A stretch of DNA of 64,000 bases from Corynebacterium sp. (GTDB lineage: Bacteria > Actinomycetota > Actinomycetes > Mycobacteriales > Mycobacteriaceae): positions 1 to 64,000 of the forward strand of contig NZ_JALAGU010000052.1 of the NCBI RefSeq assembly GCF_022712275.1, given 5' to 3'. A model generated the notes under the pieces. The model made no database searches and was not told where the DNA came from. It saw nothing but the letters and a program-made list of their open reading frames with translations. Below are positions 1 to 7,804 of this stretch, piece after piece. Made by a program: the position numbers and the translations under genes. Within the stretch, counting starts at the first letter, position 1. Each line of letters opens with the position of its first letter.

Positions 1-21
1 AGTAGTGGTGACGGTGGTCAT
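1..21 (-). CDS. 5' end of a gene leaving the window on the left
   Basis: Only the first seven codons are inside the window, reading M-T-T-V-T-T-T. The ATG lies at 21-19 and is preceded by an AGGGGG Shine-Dalgarno stretch five bases upstream, which supports the start. A promoter with a long palindromic operator sits about 80-130 bases upstream, so this gene appears to be individually regulated even though the upstream phzF-like gene runs in the same direction. Nothing can be said about its product. Confidence 0.55.
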
Positions 22-102
22 GGTGTCCCCCTGGGGATCATGAGCAGAGTGTGGGCGGGGTGGTGGAGAGCGGTGTGGTGAGGTGTCGGGCGTCTGTCAC
101 CG

Positions 103-152
103 ATGATACATCTTGACCGAAAACAATACAAGTGTTCGAACAATAGTATTGT
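103..152 (-). promoter_or_regulatory. Promoter with overlapping 30-bp palindromic operator
   Basis: On the minus strand TTGTAT (131-126) and TATCAT (108-103) are separated by 17 bp, a good housekeeping promoter. A near-perfect palindrome covers 123-152: outer arms ACAATAC / GTATTGT and a perfect core TGTTCGAACA at 133-142, with only two mismatched pairs (130/145 and 132/143). It overlaps the -35 box, the position expected for a repressor of the gene starting at 21. The cognate regulator is not identifiable here; it could be the truncated gene itself. Confidence 0.6.
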
Positions 153-166
153 CGCCCGCCCGCAGA

Positions 167-1006
167 TCAGGCGTCGATACTTCCCCGGACCAGCGTCGTC
201 ACCGCGCCGCCGACGAGAACATTCCCACAGTCCCCGGTGGGCGTCACCCGTACGCGACCGGCACGCCCCAGTGCCGTTCCCTGGGATGCCGTGTACGGCC
301 CCGCCATCCGGTCCGTACGCAGCAGCCATTGGCCGACCGAGGCATTGAGCGAACCGGTGACCGGATCCTCGCCGATGTCCGAGATGAAGGCACGCAGTTC
401 CCACGAGCACTCCGACCCTGCCGGATACGGTCCCACTACGCCGACCTCCAACTCGCCCAGCGCAGAGAGGTTCGGACGCAACTCCAGGACCCTGTCCGCC
501 GACGACAGCATCACCGCAACCCACTGCGGCCCGTTCGCCACCCACTGGTGATCCACGATCTCAGAACGTTCCACCCCCAACGCCGCGCAGATCCGCCCGA
601 GATCCCCCTCGGAGACCGGCCCCGAGCGCGTGGTCTCCGGCGCCTCGAACGCGAGCTCGCCGGCCGATGAGCGGTGTATCCGCACCAGGCCGGCGGCGCA
701 CTCCTGGACGATGGGGTCAGGACGCCGCGGCGTCCCTCCGTTCTCCGACCAGGCGTGCGCGGTGCCGAGGGTGGGATGCCCGGCGAAGGGCAGCTCACCG
801 TCCGGGGTGAAGATTCGGACGCGGTAGTCGGCGTCCTCAACTGTCGGAGGCAGGACGAAGGTCGTCTCCGAGAGATTCGTCCAGCGGGCGATACGCTGCA
901 GGTCAGCGTCGGTGAGGTCGGAGGCGTCGAGGACAACGGCCAGGGGATTCCCCAGGTATGGGACCGGAGAGAAGACATCGACCTGGGTGAAGGGGCGGGT
1001 GCGCAT
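167..1006 (-). CDS. PhzF-family isomerase-like protein
   Basis: A 279-residue protein starting MRTRPFTQVDVFS and containing GNPLAVVLDA, NLSETTFVLPP and FAGHPTLGTAHA, the hallmark segments of the PhzF / diaminopimelate-epimerase-fold family. The motif with the catalytic glutamate (SETTF) is present, as is the late EDPVTGSLNASVGQWL segment. Members isomerise or epimerise small metabolites; the physiological substrate cannot be inferred. The ATG at 1006 has AGGGTGG upstream; a GTG at 1015 would add three residues. It follows the amino acid permease by about ten bases and is probably co-transcribed with it. Confidence 0.85.
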   Translation of the reverse strand: MRTRPFTQVDVFSPVPYLGNPLAVVLDASDLTDADLQRIARWTNLSETTFVLPPTVEDADYRVRIFTPDGELPFAGHPTLGTAHAWSENGGTPRRPDPIVQECAAGLVRIHRSSAGELAFEAPETTRSGPVSEGDLGRICAALGVERSEIVDHQWVANGPQWVAVMLSSADRVLELRPNLSALGELEVGVVGPYPAGSECSWELRAFISDIGEDPVTGSLNASVGQWLLRTDRMAGPYTASQGTALGRAGRVRVTPTGDCGNVLVGGAVTTLVRGSIDA

Positions 1007-1016
1007 GTCAGCCACC

Positions 1017-2519
1017 CTAGGACAGGTCGATCGTCCCCTGCGCCAGGAGGACCAGGGCGACGACCGCGGCGACAGTCACCACGGTGGCGACGAACCACTC
1101 GAAGCAGTTGAAGACGCGGCGTCCGGCCTTGCGTTGGGTGATGACGTAGGTGATCATGCCCGGGATGACCAGCACCATGCCCAGCAGTACGTACTTCGGG
1201 TCGGCGGCGTAGAAGAGCCAGACAGAGTAGATGAACGCCGCCACGGAGATGACCAGGTGCATCCGATTCGTCCGGGTGTCCACCGTGGGGCCGTCGAGAT
1301 TGATGGAGCGTCCCGCTTCGGGGTGCTGCAGGCCGCGTCCACGGGTGGAGAGGAAGACCAGGTAGAGCGCGCCGAAGAGGTAGGGGATGAGGTACAGGGA
1401 GGTCGCGAGCTGCACCATCGTCGTGTACGCGGACTCCGCGGCGAAGAAGACCACGATGAACAGCTGGATGACGATCGCGGACAGCAGCTGGGCGGCGACC
1501 GGGGCACCGGACGGGTTGACGTGACCCAGCTTCTTCGGCAGCAGGTTGTCCTGCGCCATCATCGTGATCGGTTCGGCGCAGAGCATCTGCCAGGAGACGT
1601 ACGCACCGAGCACGGAGATGCACAGGCCTGCCGAGATCAGACCGCCACCCCACGGGCCGACGACGATCTTCAGCACCTCGGCCAGGGAGTTGTCGCCCAT
1701 GCCGGCGAGTTCCTCGCGGGACGCCACACCGTAGGACAGGAAACTCACCAGCAGCAGCAGGACGAAGACGGCGAGGAACCCGAGCAGAGTCGCCAGGGAC
1801 ACATCGCGACGGGTCTTCGCCCGGCGGGAGTAGGCCGAGGCACCCTCGACACCGATGAACGCCCACACCGTGAAGAGCATCATCCCCTTGACCTGGGTTG
1901 AGAGGCTTGAGCCCTCGTCGCCGTCGTCGCCGAAGGTCAGGGCGTCTCCCCAGAAGTCAGCGGTGAATATCTCGGTGTGGAAGCCGAGGAAGGTCACGAG
2001 GATGAGGAAGGCCGCGATCGGCAGCAGCTTGGCGACCGTGGTGATGAGGTTCATCACCGCCGCCTGGCGGATGCCTCGGGCCAGGACCGCGAAGATCACC
2101 CAGTTCATCACGGAGACGCAGACCGCGTTGAGCAGCAGATTGCGTCCGTCGAAGACGGGCACGAAGTAGGACAGTGAGCTGAAGAACAGGGTCGCGTAGC
2201 CGACCTGGGCGATGATGGACGCCAGCCAGTAACCCCAACCGGACGTGAAGCCGACGAAGTCGCCGAGACCGGCGCGGACATAGCTGTACACGCCGGAGTC
2301 GAGATGCGGTTTGCGTTGTGCGAGGGACTGGAAGACGAAGGCGATGCAGAGCATGCCCACACCTGTGATCGCCCAGCCGATCATCGCCGCACCCGGGGAC
2401 GCCACGTTCGCCACGTTCTGGGGTAGCGCGAAGATCCCGGAGCCGATGCAGGCGCCGAGGATCAGGGAAATCAGGACGGGGAGGCGGACGGTGTCTTTAC
2501 TGTCCCGGGTTTCATTCAC
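1017..2519 (-). CDS. APC-family basic amino acid/polyamine antiporter
   Basis: A membrane protein of about 500 residues with roughly 12 hydrophobic segments. The N-terminal GACIGSGIFALPQNVA is the substrate-binding unwound helix of the APC superfamily, and HLDSGVYSYVRAGLG plus GFTSGWGYWLA match arginine/ornithine-type antiporters (APA group). It exchanges amino acids across the cytoplasmic membrane; arginine/ornithine or lysine are the likeliest substrates by family. The start is taken as GTG at 2519, 14 bases after the stop of the upstream hydrolase; a longer reading frame exists but its N-terminus (poly-Arg) is unlike the family. No strong Shine-Dalgarno is visible, so translation may be coupled. 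Confidence 0.85.
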   Translation of the reverse strand: MNETRDSKDTVRLPVLISLILGACIGSGIFALPQNVANVASPGAAMIGWAITGVGMLCIAFVFQSLAQRKPHLDSGVYSYVRAGLGDFVGFTSGWGYWLASIIAQVGYATLFFSSLSYFVPVFDGRNLLLNAVCVSVMNWVIFAVLARGIRQAAVMNLITTVAKLLPIAAFLILVTFLGFHTEIFTADFWGDALTFGDDGDEGSSLSTQVKGMMLFTVWAFIGVEGASAYSRRAKTRRDVSLATLLGFLAVFVLLLLVSFLSYGVASREELAGMGDNSLAEVLKIVVGPWGGGLISAGLCISVLGAYVSWQMLCAEPITMMAQDNLLPKKLGHVNPSGAPVAAQLLSAIVIQLFIVVFFAAESAYTTMVQLATSLYLIPYLFGALYLVFLSTRGRGLQHPEAGRSINLDGPTVDTRTNRMHLVISVAAFIYSVWLFYAADPKYVLLGMVLVIPGMITYVITQRKAGRRVFNCFEWFVATVVTVAAVVALVLLAQGTIDLS

Positions 2520-2533
2520 AGGGTGACAGAATA

Positions 2534-3823
2534 TCAGTGGTCCAGGGCGAGATCGCGCAGCGTCCGGAAGAGGGTGGCGCCGTCGACGCCGAGACCGTTG
2601 TGCTCCCACCGGTTCGTGACGTGCGGACGCAGCCCGCCGATGTGGGACGCCGTCTCCATCGACAGCTCGAAGGGGACGAAGATGTCGTCGAGGTAGACCG
2701 CGGCGGCGGTACGGATGCCGTTGTCCGCGGTGGAGGCCAGGGCGTCCGCGTCGTAGAGCGGGGTCCAGTCGTCCTTCGCGGCGAGCTCGGACGCGGCGTC
2801 CTTCCAGGGGCGCAGGGCCGGATCCTCGTCGAAGAGCCAGGGGCGGATGTGCTCGCCGGTGAGGTACACGGGGTCGGCGTCCTCGATGGTCTCGGTGAAG
2901 CCGGGGGTCTGTTCACCGATGCGGGACGCCGCCCAGTTGGTCGCGGTGTCCGTGCCGTAGATCGACTCGTGGACGATGGCGTAGAGCGGGGCGTCGGCGA
3001 AGCGGACCTCGTCGGCGACGTGGAGGAGGAAGGGGGTGCGCAGCCGCTTCTCGCCACCGACCGTGTGGAACGGGTCCTCGAGGAGGTAGTTCAGGGTGTC
3101 GAAGCCGCCGGTCCGGCCGAGGTTCATGCCGACCATGCGGAAGCGGCGGGAGGAGAGCCGGGAGCCGTCGGCGAGGAACTCCTCGTGGGTGTCGAGGTGC
3201 CGGCAGATGTCCCGGATGAGTTGAGCGGACCCGGGGAACTGCGTGTGGAAGCGGTCATTGCGCACCGCGGTCTTCGCGTAGGTGGCGCGGTAGACGTCGT
3301 CGATCGGGACCAGACCGGGCAGACCACCGGTGAAGAAGGCCTCGGCCACACCCTCGGGGTGCTGCGAGAGGTAGGTGGTGATGCAGAAGCCGCCGAAGGA
3401 CTGGCCGAGCAACGACCACGGCTTCTCCTCGAGGGCCTCGCGGAGCAGCTCGGTGTCCGCCACTATGCTGTCGGCGCGCAGGTGGGTGAGGTACTCGGCA
3501 GGGAGGGGGACGGCGGCATCCACCGGGGTGGACCGGCCGGTGCCTCGCTGGTCGAGCAGGATGACCCGGTAGTTCTTCAGGGCCTCGCCGAGCCAGCCGC
3601 CGATCTCGCGGGTGGGGGAGGTGGGACGCAGTGCGCCGTGACCGGGCCCGCCCTGGAGGAAGAGGAGGGCGGGCAGGTCCTCGCCGCCGAGGGGGACGTA
3701 CTCGCGGGCGAAGACGTCGATGGTGCGGTCGTCGGCCGTGTCGCCGTGGACGAGTGGTGCGGTGAGCACGTGTTCTGTCACGGTGTGGCCGTGGCGGCGG
3801 GTCGAGGTCGAGGTGAGGTTCAT
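2534..3823 (-). CDS. Proline iminopeptidase-like alpha/beta hydrolase (S33)
   Basis: A 429-residue cytoplasmic hydrolase. FLQGGPGHG (oxyanion loop, residues ~55-63), LDQRGTGRST (~90-99) and the nucleophile elbow GQSFGG with Ser142 are the signature of the peptidase S33 proline iminopeptidase family, which removes N-terminal proline from peptides. Length agrees with the long actinobacterial form. It opens a minus-strand set with the amino acid antiporter and PhzF enzyme, which fits peptide breakdown coupled to amino acid exchange. The sequence TAGAAC ends seven bases before the ATG, so the transcript may be leaderless. A terminator hairpin separates it from the upstream AHSA1 gene. Confidence 0.85.
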   Translation of the reverse strand: MNLTSTSTRRHGHTVTEHVLTAPLVHGDTADDRTIDVFAREYVPLGGEDLPALLFLQGGPGHGALRPTSPTREIGGWLGEALKNYRVILLDQRGTGRSTPVDAAVPLPAEYLTHLRADSIVADTELLREALEEKPWSLLGQSFGGFCITTYLSQHPEGVAEAFFTGGLPGLVPIDDVYRATYAKTAVRNDRFHTQFPGSAQLIRDICRHLDTHEEFLADGSRLSSRRFRMVGMNLGRTGGFDTLNYLLEDPFHTVGGEKRLRTPFLLHVADEVRFADAPLYAIVHESIYGTDTATNWAASRIGEQTPGFTETIEDADPVYLTGEHIRPWLFDEDPALRPWKDAASELAAKDDWTPLYDADALASTADNGIRTAAAVYLDDIFVPFELSMETASHIGGLRPHVTNRWEHNGLGVDGATLFRTLRDLALDH

Positions 3824-3898
3824 GACCTCGGTTCTACCTCACCGCCTGTCGATTTGACTGCGTGCGGACGGGCTGCAATTATGAAGGTGGAAAGAGGG

Positions 3899-3932
3899 AG
3901 CCTCGCAGACGCTGATACAGCGGTGCGGGGCT
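3899..3932 (-). terminator. Rho-independent-type terminator after the ArsR/AHSA1 pair
   Basis: AGCC/GGCT, CGCA/TGCG and CGCTG/CAGCG form an interrupted stem of about 13 pairs around the loop ATA. The plus strand continues into TTTTG and the minus strand into a C/T-rich run, so it could work in both directions. It lies directly after the stop of the AHSA1 gene, as expected for a terminator. Confidence 0.55.
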
Positions 3933-3936
3933 TTTG

Positions 3937-4941
3937 TCATGCCAGGACCTCCTGCTCCAGCCGCGCGTAGCTGGACTCCATGCCGTCGACCATGCCGGTG
4001 GCGAGGACCTGCTCACGGATGTCGGCGTCCGGATAGGTGATGAGGTAGCTGAGGAGCGTCCCGTCCCCGACAGGGGTGAGCGTCATCTCGTTGAGGGTCC
4101 GGGGACTTTTCGCGCCGGTGGGGTCGTCCGGAGAGATCATGGTCTCGGTGGTGACCAGCCGGAGCGGAGCGGCGATGTCCACGACCTCGCCGGTGAAGCC
4201 GAACTGTTCGCCGGTGGCGTCGTTGCGCCACTCGGAGCGGTAGATGTCGCCGACGGAGGTGCCGGCCTGGCAGACCGGCATGCTCCAGCCGTCGGGGCCG
4301 AGCTGCCAGCGCTGCAGGAGTTCGGCCTCGGTGTGCGCCCGCCAGACCTGGTCGACGCTGCCGCAGATGACCCGGGAGACGCGGGCCTGCGTCTCACCGA
4401 TGCGCTGCAGTCCGGTGCCGTTGCCCGCCGCGAAGGACGCCGGATCGGCGAGGACCGCCTCGATCTGGCCCATGGCGGCGCGGGTGCCCTCGATCATGCC
4501 CATGGCGGTGAGTTTCTCGAGCTCTTCGAGGGAGTTGAACGAGGTGACGGTGGTGACGCGGGAACCCGGGGCGTCCTCCGTGCCGGTGTCCGTGAACTCG
4601 AAGTCCATGGTCATGGTCGGCATGATGGCGCTCGCGGTGCCGTTGTCGTCCTCGGCGAAGCCGTCGCGGACGGTGAATCGGTGCGGGGCCTCGACGGAGA
4701 CCCACTCCCAGAACCCCGGGCTGTGGTCACCGTCCGGGCCGGTCATGAAGTAGTGGCTGCGTCCACCGGGGTAGGCGTCGTGCCTGGTGAAGGTGGCCGG
4801 GTACTCAGGCGGACCCCAGAAGCGCTCGATCTGACGGGGGTCGGTGTAGGCGTCCCAGAGACGTCGGGCGGGGACGGGGAAGTCGGCGACGATGGTGAGG
4901 GTGAGGGCTTGTTCGTCGGTGGTGACAGAGGTGACAGGCAT
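3937..4941 (-). CDS. Double SRPBCC (AHSA1-like) domain protein
   Basis: 334 residues made of two tandem START/SRPBCC domains. The first (about 1-155) has FPVPARRLWDAYTDPRQIERFWGPPEY, and the second (about 190-330) repeats the pattern with VICGSVDQVWRAHTEAEL and a RWQLGPDGW segment. These ligand-binding folds are often encoded next to an ArsR-type repressor, as here: the regulator gene ends 12 bases upstream. A GAAAGG ribosome site precedes the ATG. Such pairs are thought to bind hydrophobic ligands or assist proteins; the ligand is unknown. Single-domain members are about 160 residues, so this is a domain duplication or fusion. Confidence 0.8.
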   Translation of the reverse strand: MPVTSVTTDEQALTLTIVADFPVPARRLWDAYTDPRQIERFWGPPEYPATFTRHDAYPGGRSHYFMTGPDGDHSPGFWEWVSVEAPHRFTVRDGFAEDDNGTASAIMPTMTMDFEFTDTGTEDAPGSRVTTVTSFNSLEELEKLTAMGMIEGTRAAMGQIEAVLADPASFAAGNGTGLQRIGETQARVSRVICGSVDQVWRAHTEAELLQRWQLGPDGWSMPVCQAGTSVGDIYRSEWRNDATGEQFGFTGEVVDIAAPLRLVTTETMISPDDPTGAKSPRTLNEMTLTPVGDGTLLSYLITYPDADIREQVLATGMVDGMESSYARLEQEVLA

Positions 4942-4953
4942 GATGTCTGCCTT

Positions 4954-5325
4954 TCAGGTGGTGGTGTCCTCGGCGTCTTCGGCGAGGAAGGCGTCGAGGC
5001 GGTCGATGCGTGCGCGCCAGAGGTGTTCGAACCGGGCGAGGAGTTCCTGTGCCCGTCGGATCGTGACCGGGTTGCCCCGGATGATGCGTTCGCGTCCGCG
5101 AGGGATACGTTCGACGAGGTCGGCGGTCTCCAGGACGCGGACGTGTTTCTGGACGGCAGCGAAGGACATGTCGTAGTCGTGGGCGAGGGTCGTCAGTGAG
5201 GCCTCCTCGGTGAGCGTGCGACGCATGATGTCCCGACGGGTCCGGTCCGCGAGTGCCCGGAAGATCCGGTCGGCGTCATCGTCGGTGAGCGCGGCGGTGG
5301 TACCGTCGGAAGTATGCGAAACCAT
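4954..5325 (-). CDS. ArsR-family winged-helix repressor
   Basis: 123 residues with the core DRIFRALADRTRRDIMRRTL and the recognition-helix region SFAAVQKHVRVLETADLVER, typical of ArsR-family repressors of the kind paired with SRPBCC proteins. No metal-binding ELCVCD motif is present, so the effector is probably not a metal. The ATG at 5325 is chosen because a well-formed promoter ends six bases before it and because a palindrome spans the start codon; the longer open frame upstream has no family resemblance. It heads the two-gene ArsR/AHSA1 operon and most likely represses it. Confidence 0.85.
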   Translation of the reverse strand: MVSHTSDGTTAALTDDDADRIFRALADRTRRDIMRRTLTEEASLTTLAHDYDMSFAAVQKHVRVLETADLVERIPRGRERIIRGNPVTIRRAQELLARFEHLWRARIDRLDAFLAEDAEDTTT

Positions 5326-5362
5326 ATGGTTGTATGTTAGTGGCAGGAGAGTGCTCTGGCAA
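5320..5362 (-). promoter_or_regulatory. Leaderless promoter and ArsR operator
   Basis: On the minus strand TTGCCA (5362-5357), a 17-bp spacer and TAACAT (5339-5334) lie upstream, with six bases between the -10 box and the ATG at 5325. Transcription should therefore begin at or next to the start codon. The perfect 12-bp palindrome AACCATATGGTT (5320-5331) covers the transcription start, an ideal autorepressor site. Confidence 0.6.
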
Positions 5363-5499
5363 GGGGTGGTGGCTGCCTGGCTCGAAATATCCGAGCAGGA
5401 ATCCCGCGAACCCGGCAGTTCGGCGGATCTGTGCTCGCAGATTTCGTTGCGCCCGGTGCGCCAGCTGGAACATGCACAACTCACGTTCCTTCTGCAGTG

Positions 5500-5757
5500 A
5501 TGGCCGATGCGTTCTCTGGATCGAGCCTCACGGTGGATCGCAGCCGTCAAGAACTCACTGACGGCCTCGTGTCACGTCTGGAGTACTCCGGATTCCCCGT
5601 TGATGCTGCAGGTGACACCGACCCCGACGAGACCATGGACCACAATGTGCCGGCCTCGTTGGCGTTCATGGCCAATGAGACCGGAGTTGAGGTCATGTCG
5701 GATTGGATCCGGTCCCTGGCTTTCGCCGTGACGGCGGTGGACGCTTCGGGGCAGTAG
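5500..5757 (+). CDS. Small hypothetical protein, possible remnant
   Basis: An 85-residue reading frame starting MADAFSGSSLTVD. The middle part has a balanced, protein-like composition (SRQELTDGLVSRLEYSGF, then VEVMSDWIRSLAFAVTAVD) and the opposite strand does not. No family was recognised and no convincing ribosome site precedes the ATG. It lies beside a frameshifted small gene in a patch lacking conserved genes, so it may be a fragment of a decayed gene. Confidence 0.3.
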   Translation: MADAFSGSSLTVDRSRQELTDGLVSRLEYSGFPVDAAGDTDPDETMDHNVPASLAFMANETGVEVMSDWIRSLAFAVTAVDASGQ

Positions 5758-5877
5758 TCCCTGAACGTTGTCCACAGGATCCTGGGGTTTTGTCTGTGGC
5801 CGACCGCTTGCGTGCTCGCAGGTGACGTACCGTTCTGACATCTCGCCGAGGGGGCTGGGAAAGAACGGAGGGGAAGT

Positions 5878-6233
5878 GTGACCGCGGATGAATGGTACCG
5901 GCGGCACGCGCAGGCGACAGAGTGGTCGTTGTGGCAGGAGTTTGAAGCGAAGACGATCGGGTGGCTCAATCTCCCGGAACCTGGGGACAGTGCACTGGTC
6001 ACGCATACCGAGGTGCCGCTGGTGAGGGCACTGGCACTGGACTGTGTGAAGCGCAGGAAGCGCGCATCCTCCACCTGAAGGCACAGGCCGCGTACAACGC
6101 GGACAAGCACACCAACGACATCCTGCCCCGGTGGGTCCGCGAGGAACTGGGAAAAGGGTTCCCGCCCAACGCCACCGACGAGCTGCAGATCATGCCGAAG
6201 AAGCGGTGGTGGCAGCGGATGAAGGCGTCGTGA
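5878..6233 (+). pseudogene. Frameshifted small gene of unknown function
   Basis: A GTG at 5878 is preceded by the strong ribosome site GGAGGGG and opens a frame beginning MTADEWYRRHAQATEWSLWQ that ends at 6078. From about 6045 the protein-like sequence continues one frame back (EAQEARILHLKAQAAY, then NDILPRWVREELGKGF) to the stop at 6233. Joining the two gives one protein of about 118 residues, implying a single-base loss near 6045-6060, or programmed -1 slippage, or a sequencing error. No family was recognised. A DnaA-box-like TTGTCCACA lies upstream at 5768-5776. Confidence 0.45.
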
Positions 6234-6257
6234 AGGCCACCCGGTAACCTCACCGGC

Positions 6258-7130
6258 ATGCTCCGCATCGCCACCGTCAATGTCAACGGGATCCGCGCCG
6301 CACAACGTCGAGGGTTCGGTGACTGGCTGGAGATGCGCGACTGCGACGTCATCGCGGTCCAGGAGGTCCGGGCACAGGCCGACAAGATTCCCGAGGACGC
6401 CTTCGGGAACTACCACGTCGCCCTGGAGACCGGGAATATCCCGGGACGCAACGGGGTCGCTGTGCTCACGAGGACGCCTCCGGTCGAGGTACGCACCTGG
6501 AGCGACGGATCAGACCGCGTCCCGCTGCCCCGGAAGCTACGTCCGTTCATCCCGCAGGGACGCTATATCGAGGTCGACCTCGCGGATGCTCCCGTGACCA
6601 TCGCCTGCCTCTACCTGCCCAAAGGCGGGCTGCCCATCGAGATGCAGCGTCCGGAACGGATGCGTGAGGCACCCGACGGCGGCGCACGGTACGAGCGGAA
6701 GATGGGGTTCCTCGCCGGCTTCGGGCGCTATCTCACGGCCACGCGCCGGGCGGCCGCCGCCGACGGTCGGGAGTTCCTGCTCATGGGTGACATGAACATC
6801 GCCCACACCCGCCACGACCTCACCCATTGGCGGCGCAACCAGAACCACGACGGCTTCCTTCCCGAGGAACGCGAGTGGTTCGACCGGCAGCTCTCGCCGC
6901 GCACGCTCGTCGATGTCGTCCGGTCCCTGCATCCGGACGAGGACGGGCCCTATTCGTGGTGGTCGTGGGCTGGGCAGTCTTTCGTGAAGGATGCAGGGTG
7001 GCGCATCGACTACCACCTCGCCACACCCGGTCTGGCGCGGAGCGCAGTCGCAGCGGGGGTGGACCGGGACTTCCGCGGTGTGAGACTCTCGGATCACTCG
7101 CCGGTGATCGTCGACTACGACCTGGAGTGA
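6258..7130 (+). CDS. xthA: Exodeoxyribonuclease III / AP endonuclease
   Basis: 290 residues of the EEP nuclease fold. MLRIATVNVNGIRAA at the N-terminus, the metal-binding glutamate in IAVQEVRA, the DMNIAHT segment (Asp and Asn) and the C-terminal LSDHSPVIVDYDL (catalytic Asp-His) are all present. The WRIDYHLAT segment is also typical. The enzyme cuts DNA at abasic sites and removes 3' blocking groups in base excision repair. TAACCT at 6245-6250 lies seven bases before the ATG, suggesting a leaderless transcript. The next gene starts two bases after its stop. Confidence 0.93.
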   Translation: MLRIATVNVNGIRAAQRRGFGDWLEMRDCDVIAVQEVRAQADKIPEDAFGNYHVALETGNIPGRNGVAVLTRTPPVEVRTWSDGSDRVPLPRKLRPFIPQGRYIEVDLADAPVTIACLYLPKGGLPIEMQRPERMREAPDGGARYERKMGFLAGFGRYLTATRRAAAADGREFLLMGDMNIAHTRHDLTHWRRNQNHDGFLPEEREWFDRQLSPRTLVDVVRSLHPDEDGPYSWWSWAGQSFVKDAGWRIDYHLATPGLARSAVAAGVDRDFRGVRLSDHSPVIVDYDLE

Positions 7131-7132
7131 TC

Positions 7133-7804
7133 ATGCCGAACCCGGATGTGCACCCCGTCCTCGTCCCCGGCGCCTGGATGGGCGCCTGGATCTGGGAGCC
7201 GACCGTGGAACGGTTGCGGGCCCGCGGGATAGACGCCGGGACGCTCACCCTGAGGGGGCTGGAACCTGGTCTTGATGACGCGGCGATCGCCGCCGTCACA
7301 CTCGAGGACCATGTGCAGCAGCTTGTCGACCATGTCCGGGAGCTGCCGGGACCGGTGGTCTTCGTCTCCCACTCCTATTCAGGGACGGTCACCGCGTGTG
7401 CCGCCGACCGGCTCGGTGGCGCGGTGGCGGGGTTGGTCCATGTCGGTGCTTTTCTGCCGGAGGACGGGCGCAGCCTGCTGGACGGGTGGGGTGGGTCGGA
7501 TGCCGAGAGGGCTCAGGAGCGTGCGGACATCGACGCCGCCGGTGGACTGTGGGCGGCGCCGACCCGGGAGATGCTCGACCATGAGCCCGGACTGAATCCT
7601 GGGGACCGGGGCTTTCTGACCGCGCGTTTCACACCCCATCCGGGACGTACCGTCACTGACCACGCTCGACTGTCGGTGCCGGTCAGTGATCAGTCGTCGA
7701 CATCCGTGGAGCTGCCTGAGGCAGGCCACTGGCCGATGCTCGCGGCGCCGGAGGCCACCACTGACCTGTTGGAGAAGGAGATACGGCGCTACACCAACGG
7801 GTAA
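7133..7804 (+). CDS. Alpha/beta hydrolase
   Basis: 223 residues. The N-terminal HPVLVPGAWMGAWIWEP is an oxyanion-hole region, VFVSHSYSG is a nucleophile elbow with serine, and PEAGHWPML near the end carries the catalytic histidine, so the catalytic triad looks complete. The arrangement resembles small esterases of the salicylate esterase/hydroxynitrile lyase-like group. The ATG follows the xthA stop by two bases and GGAG within the end of xthA can serve as ribosome site, so the genes are probably co-transcribed. Its last 16 bases overlap the convergent LLM gene. Confidence 0.8.
   Translation: MPNPDVHPVLVPGAWMGAWIWEPTVERLRARGIDAGTLTLRGLEPGLDDAAIAAVTLEDHVQQLVDHVRELPGPVVFVSHSYSGTVTACAADRLGGAVAGLVHVGAFLPEDGRSLLDGWGGSDAERAQERADIDAAGGLWAAPTREMLDHEPGLNPGDRGFLTARFTPHPGRTVTDHARLSVPVSDQSSTSVELPEAGHWPMLAAPEATTDLLEKEIRRYTNG

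Noticed and set aside
133..142. TGTTCGAACA as a LexA/SOS box
   Set aside because: The actinobacterial SOS box has GAAC and GTTC in the opposite order around a spacer (CGAAC-N4-GTTCG); this core is the reverse arrangement and belongs to a larger palindrome.
2537..3970. Long plus-strand open frame opposite the iminopeptidase gene
   Set aside because: Its translation is Val/Gly/Asp-rich antisense of a clear S33 hydrolase, a typical high-GC shadow.
5547..6416. Minus-strand open frame of 289 codons
   Set aside because: It runs antisense into xthA and has no family-like segments; the plus-strand frames look more protein-like.
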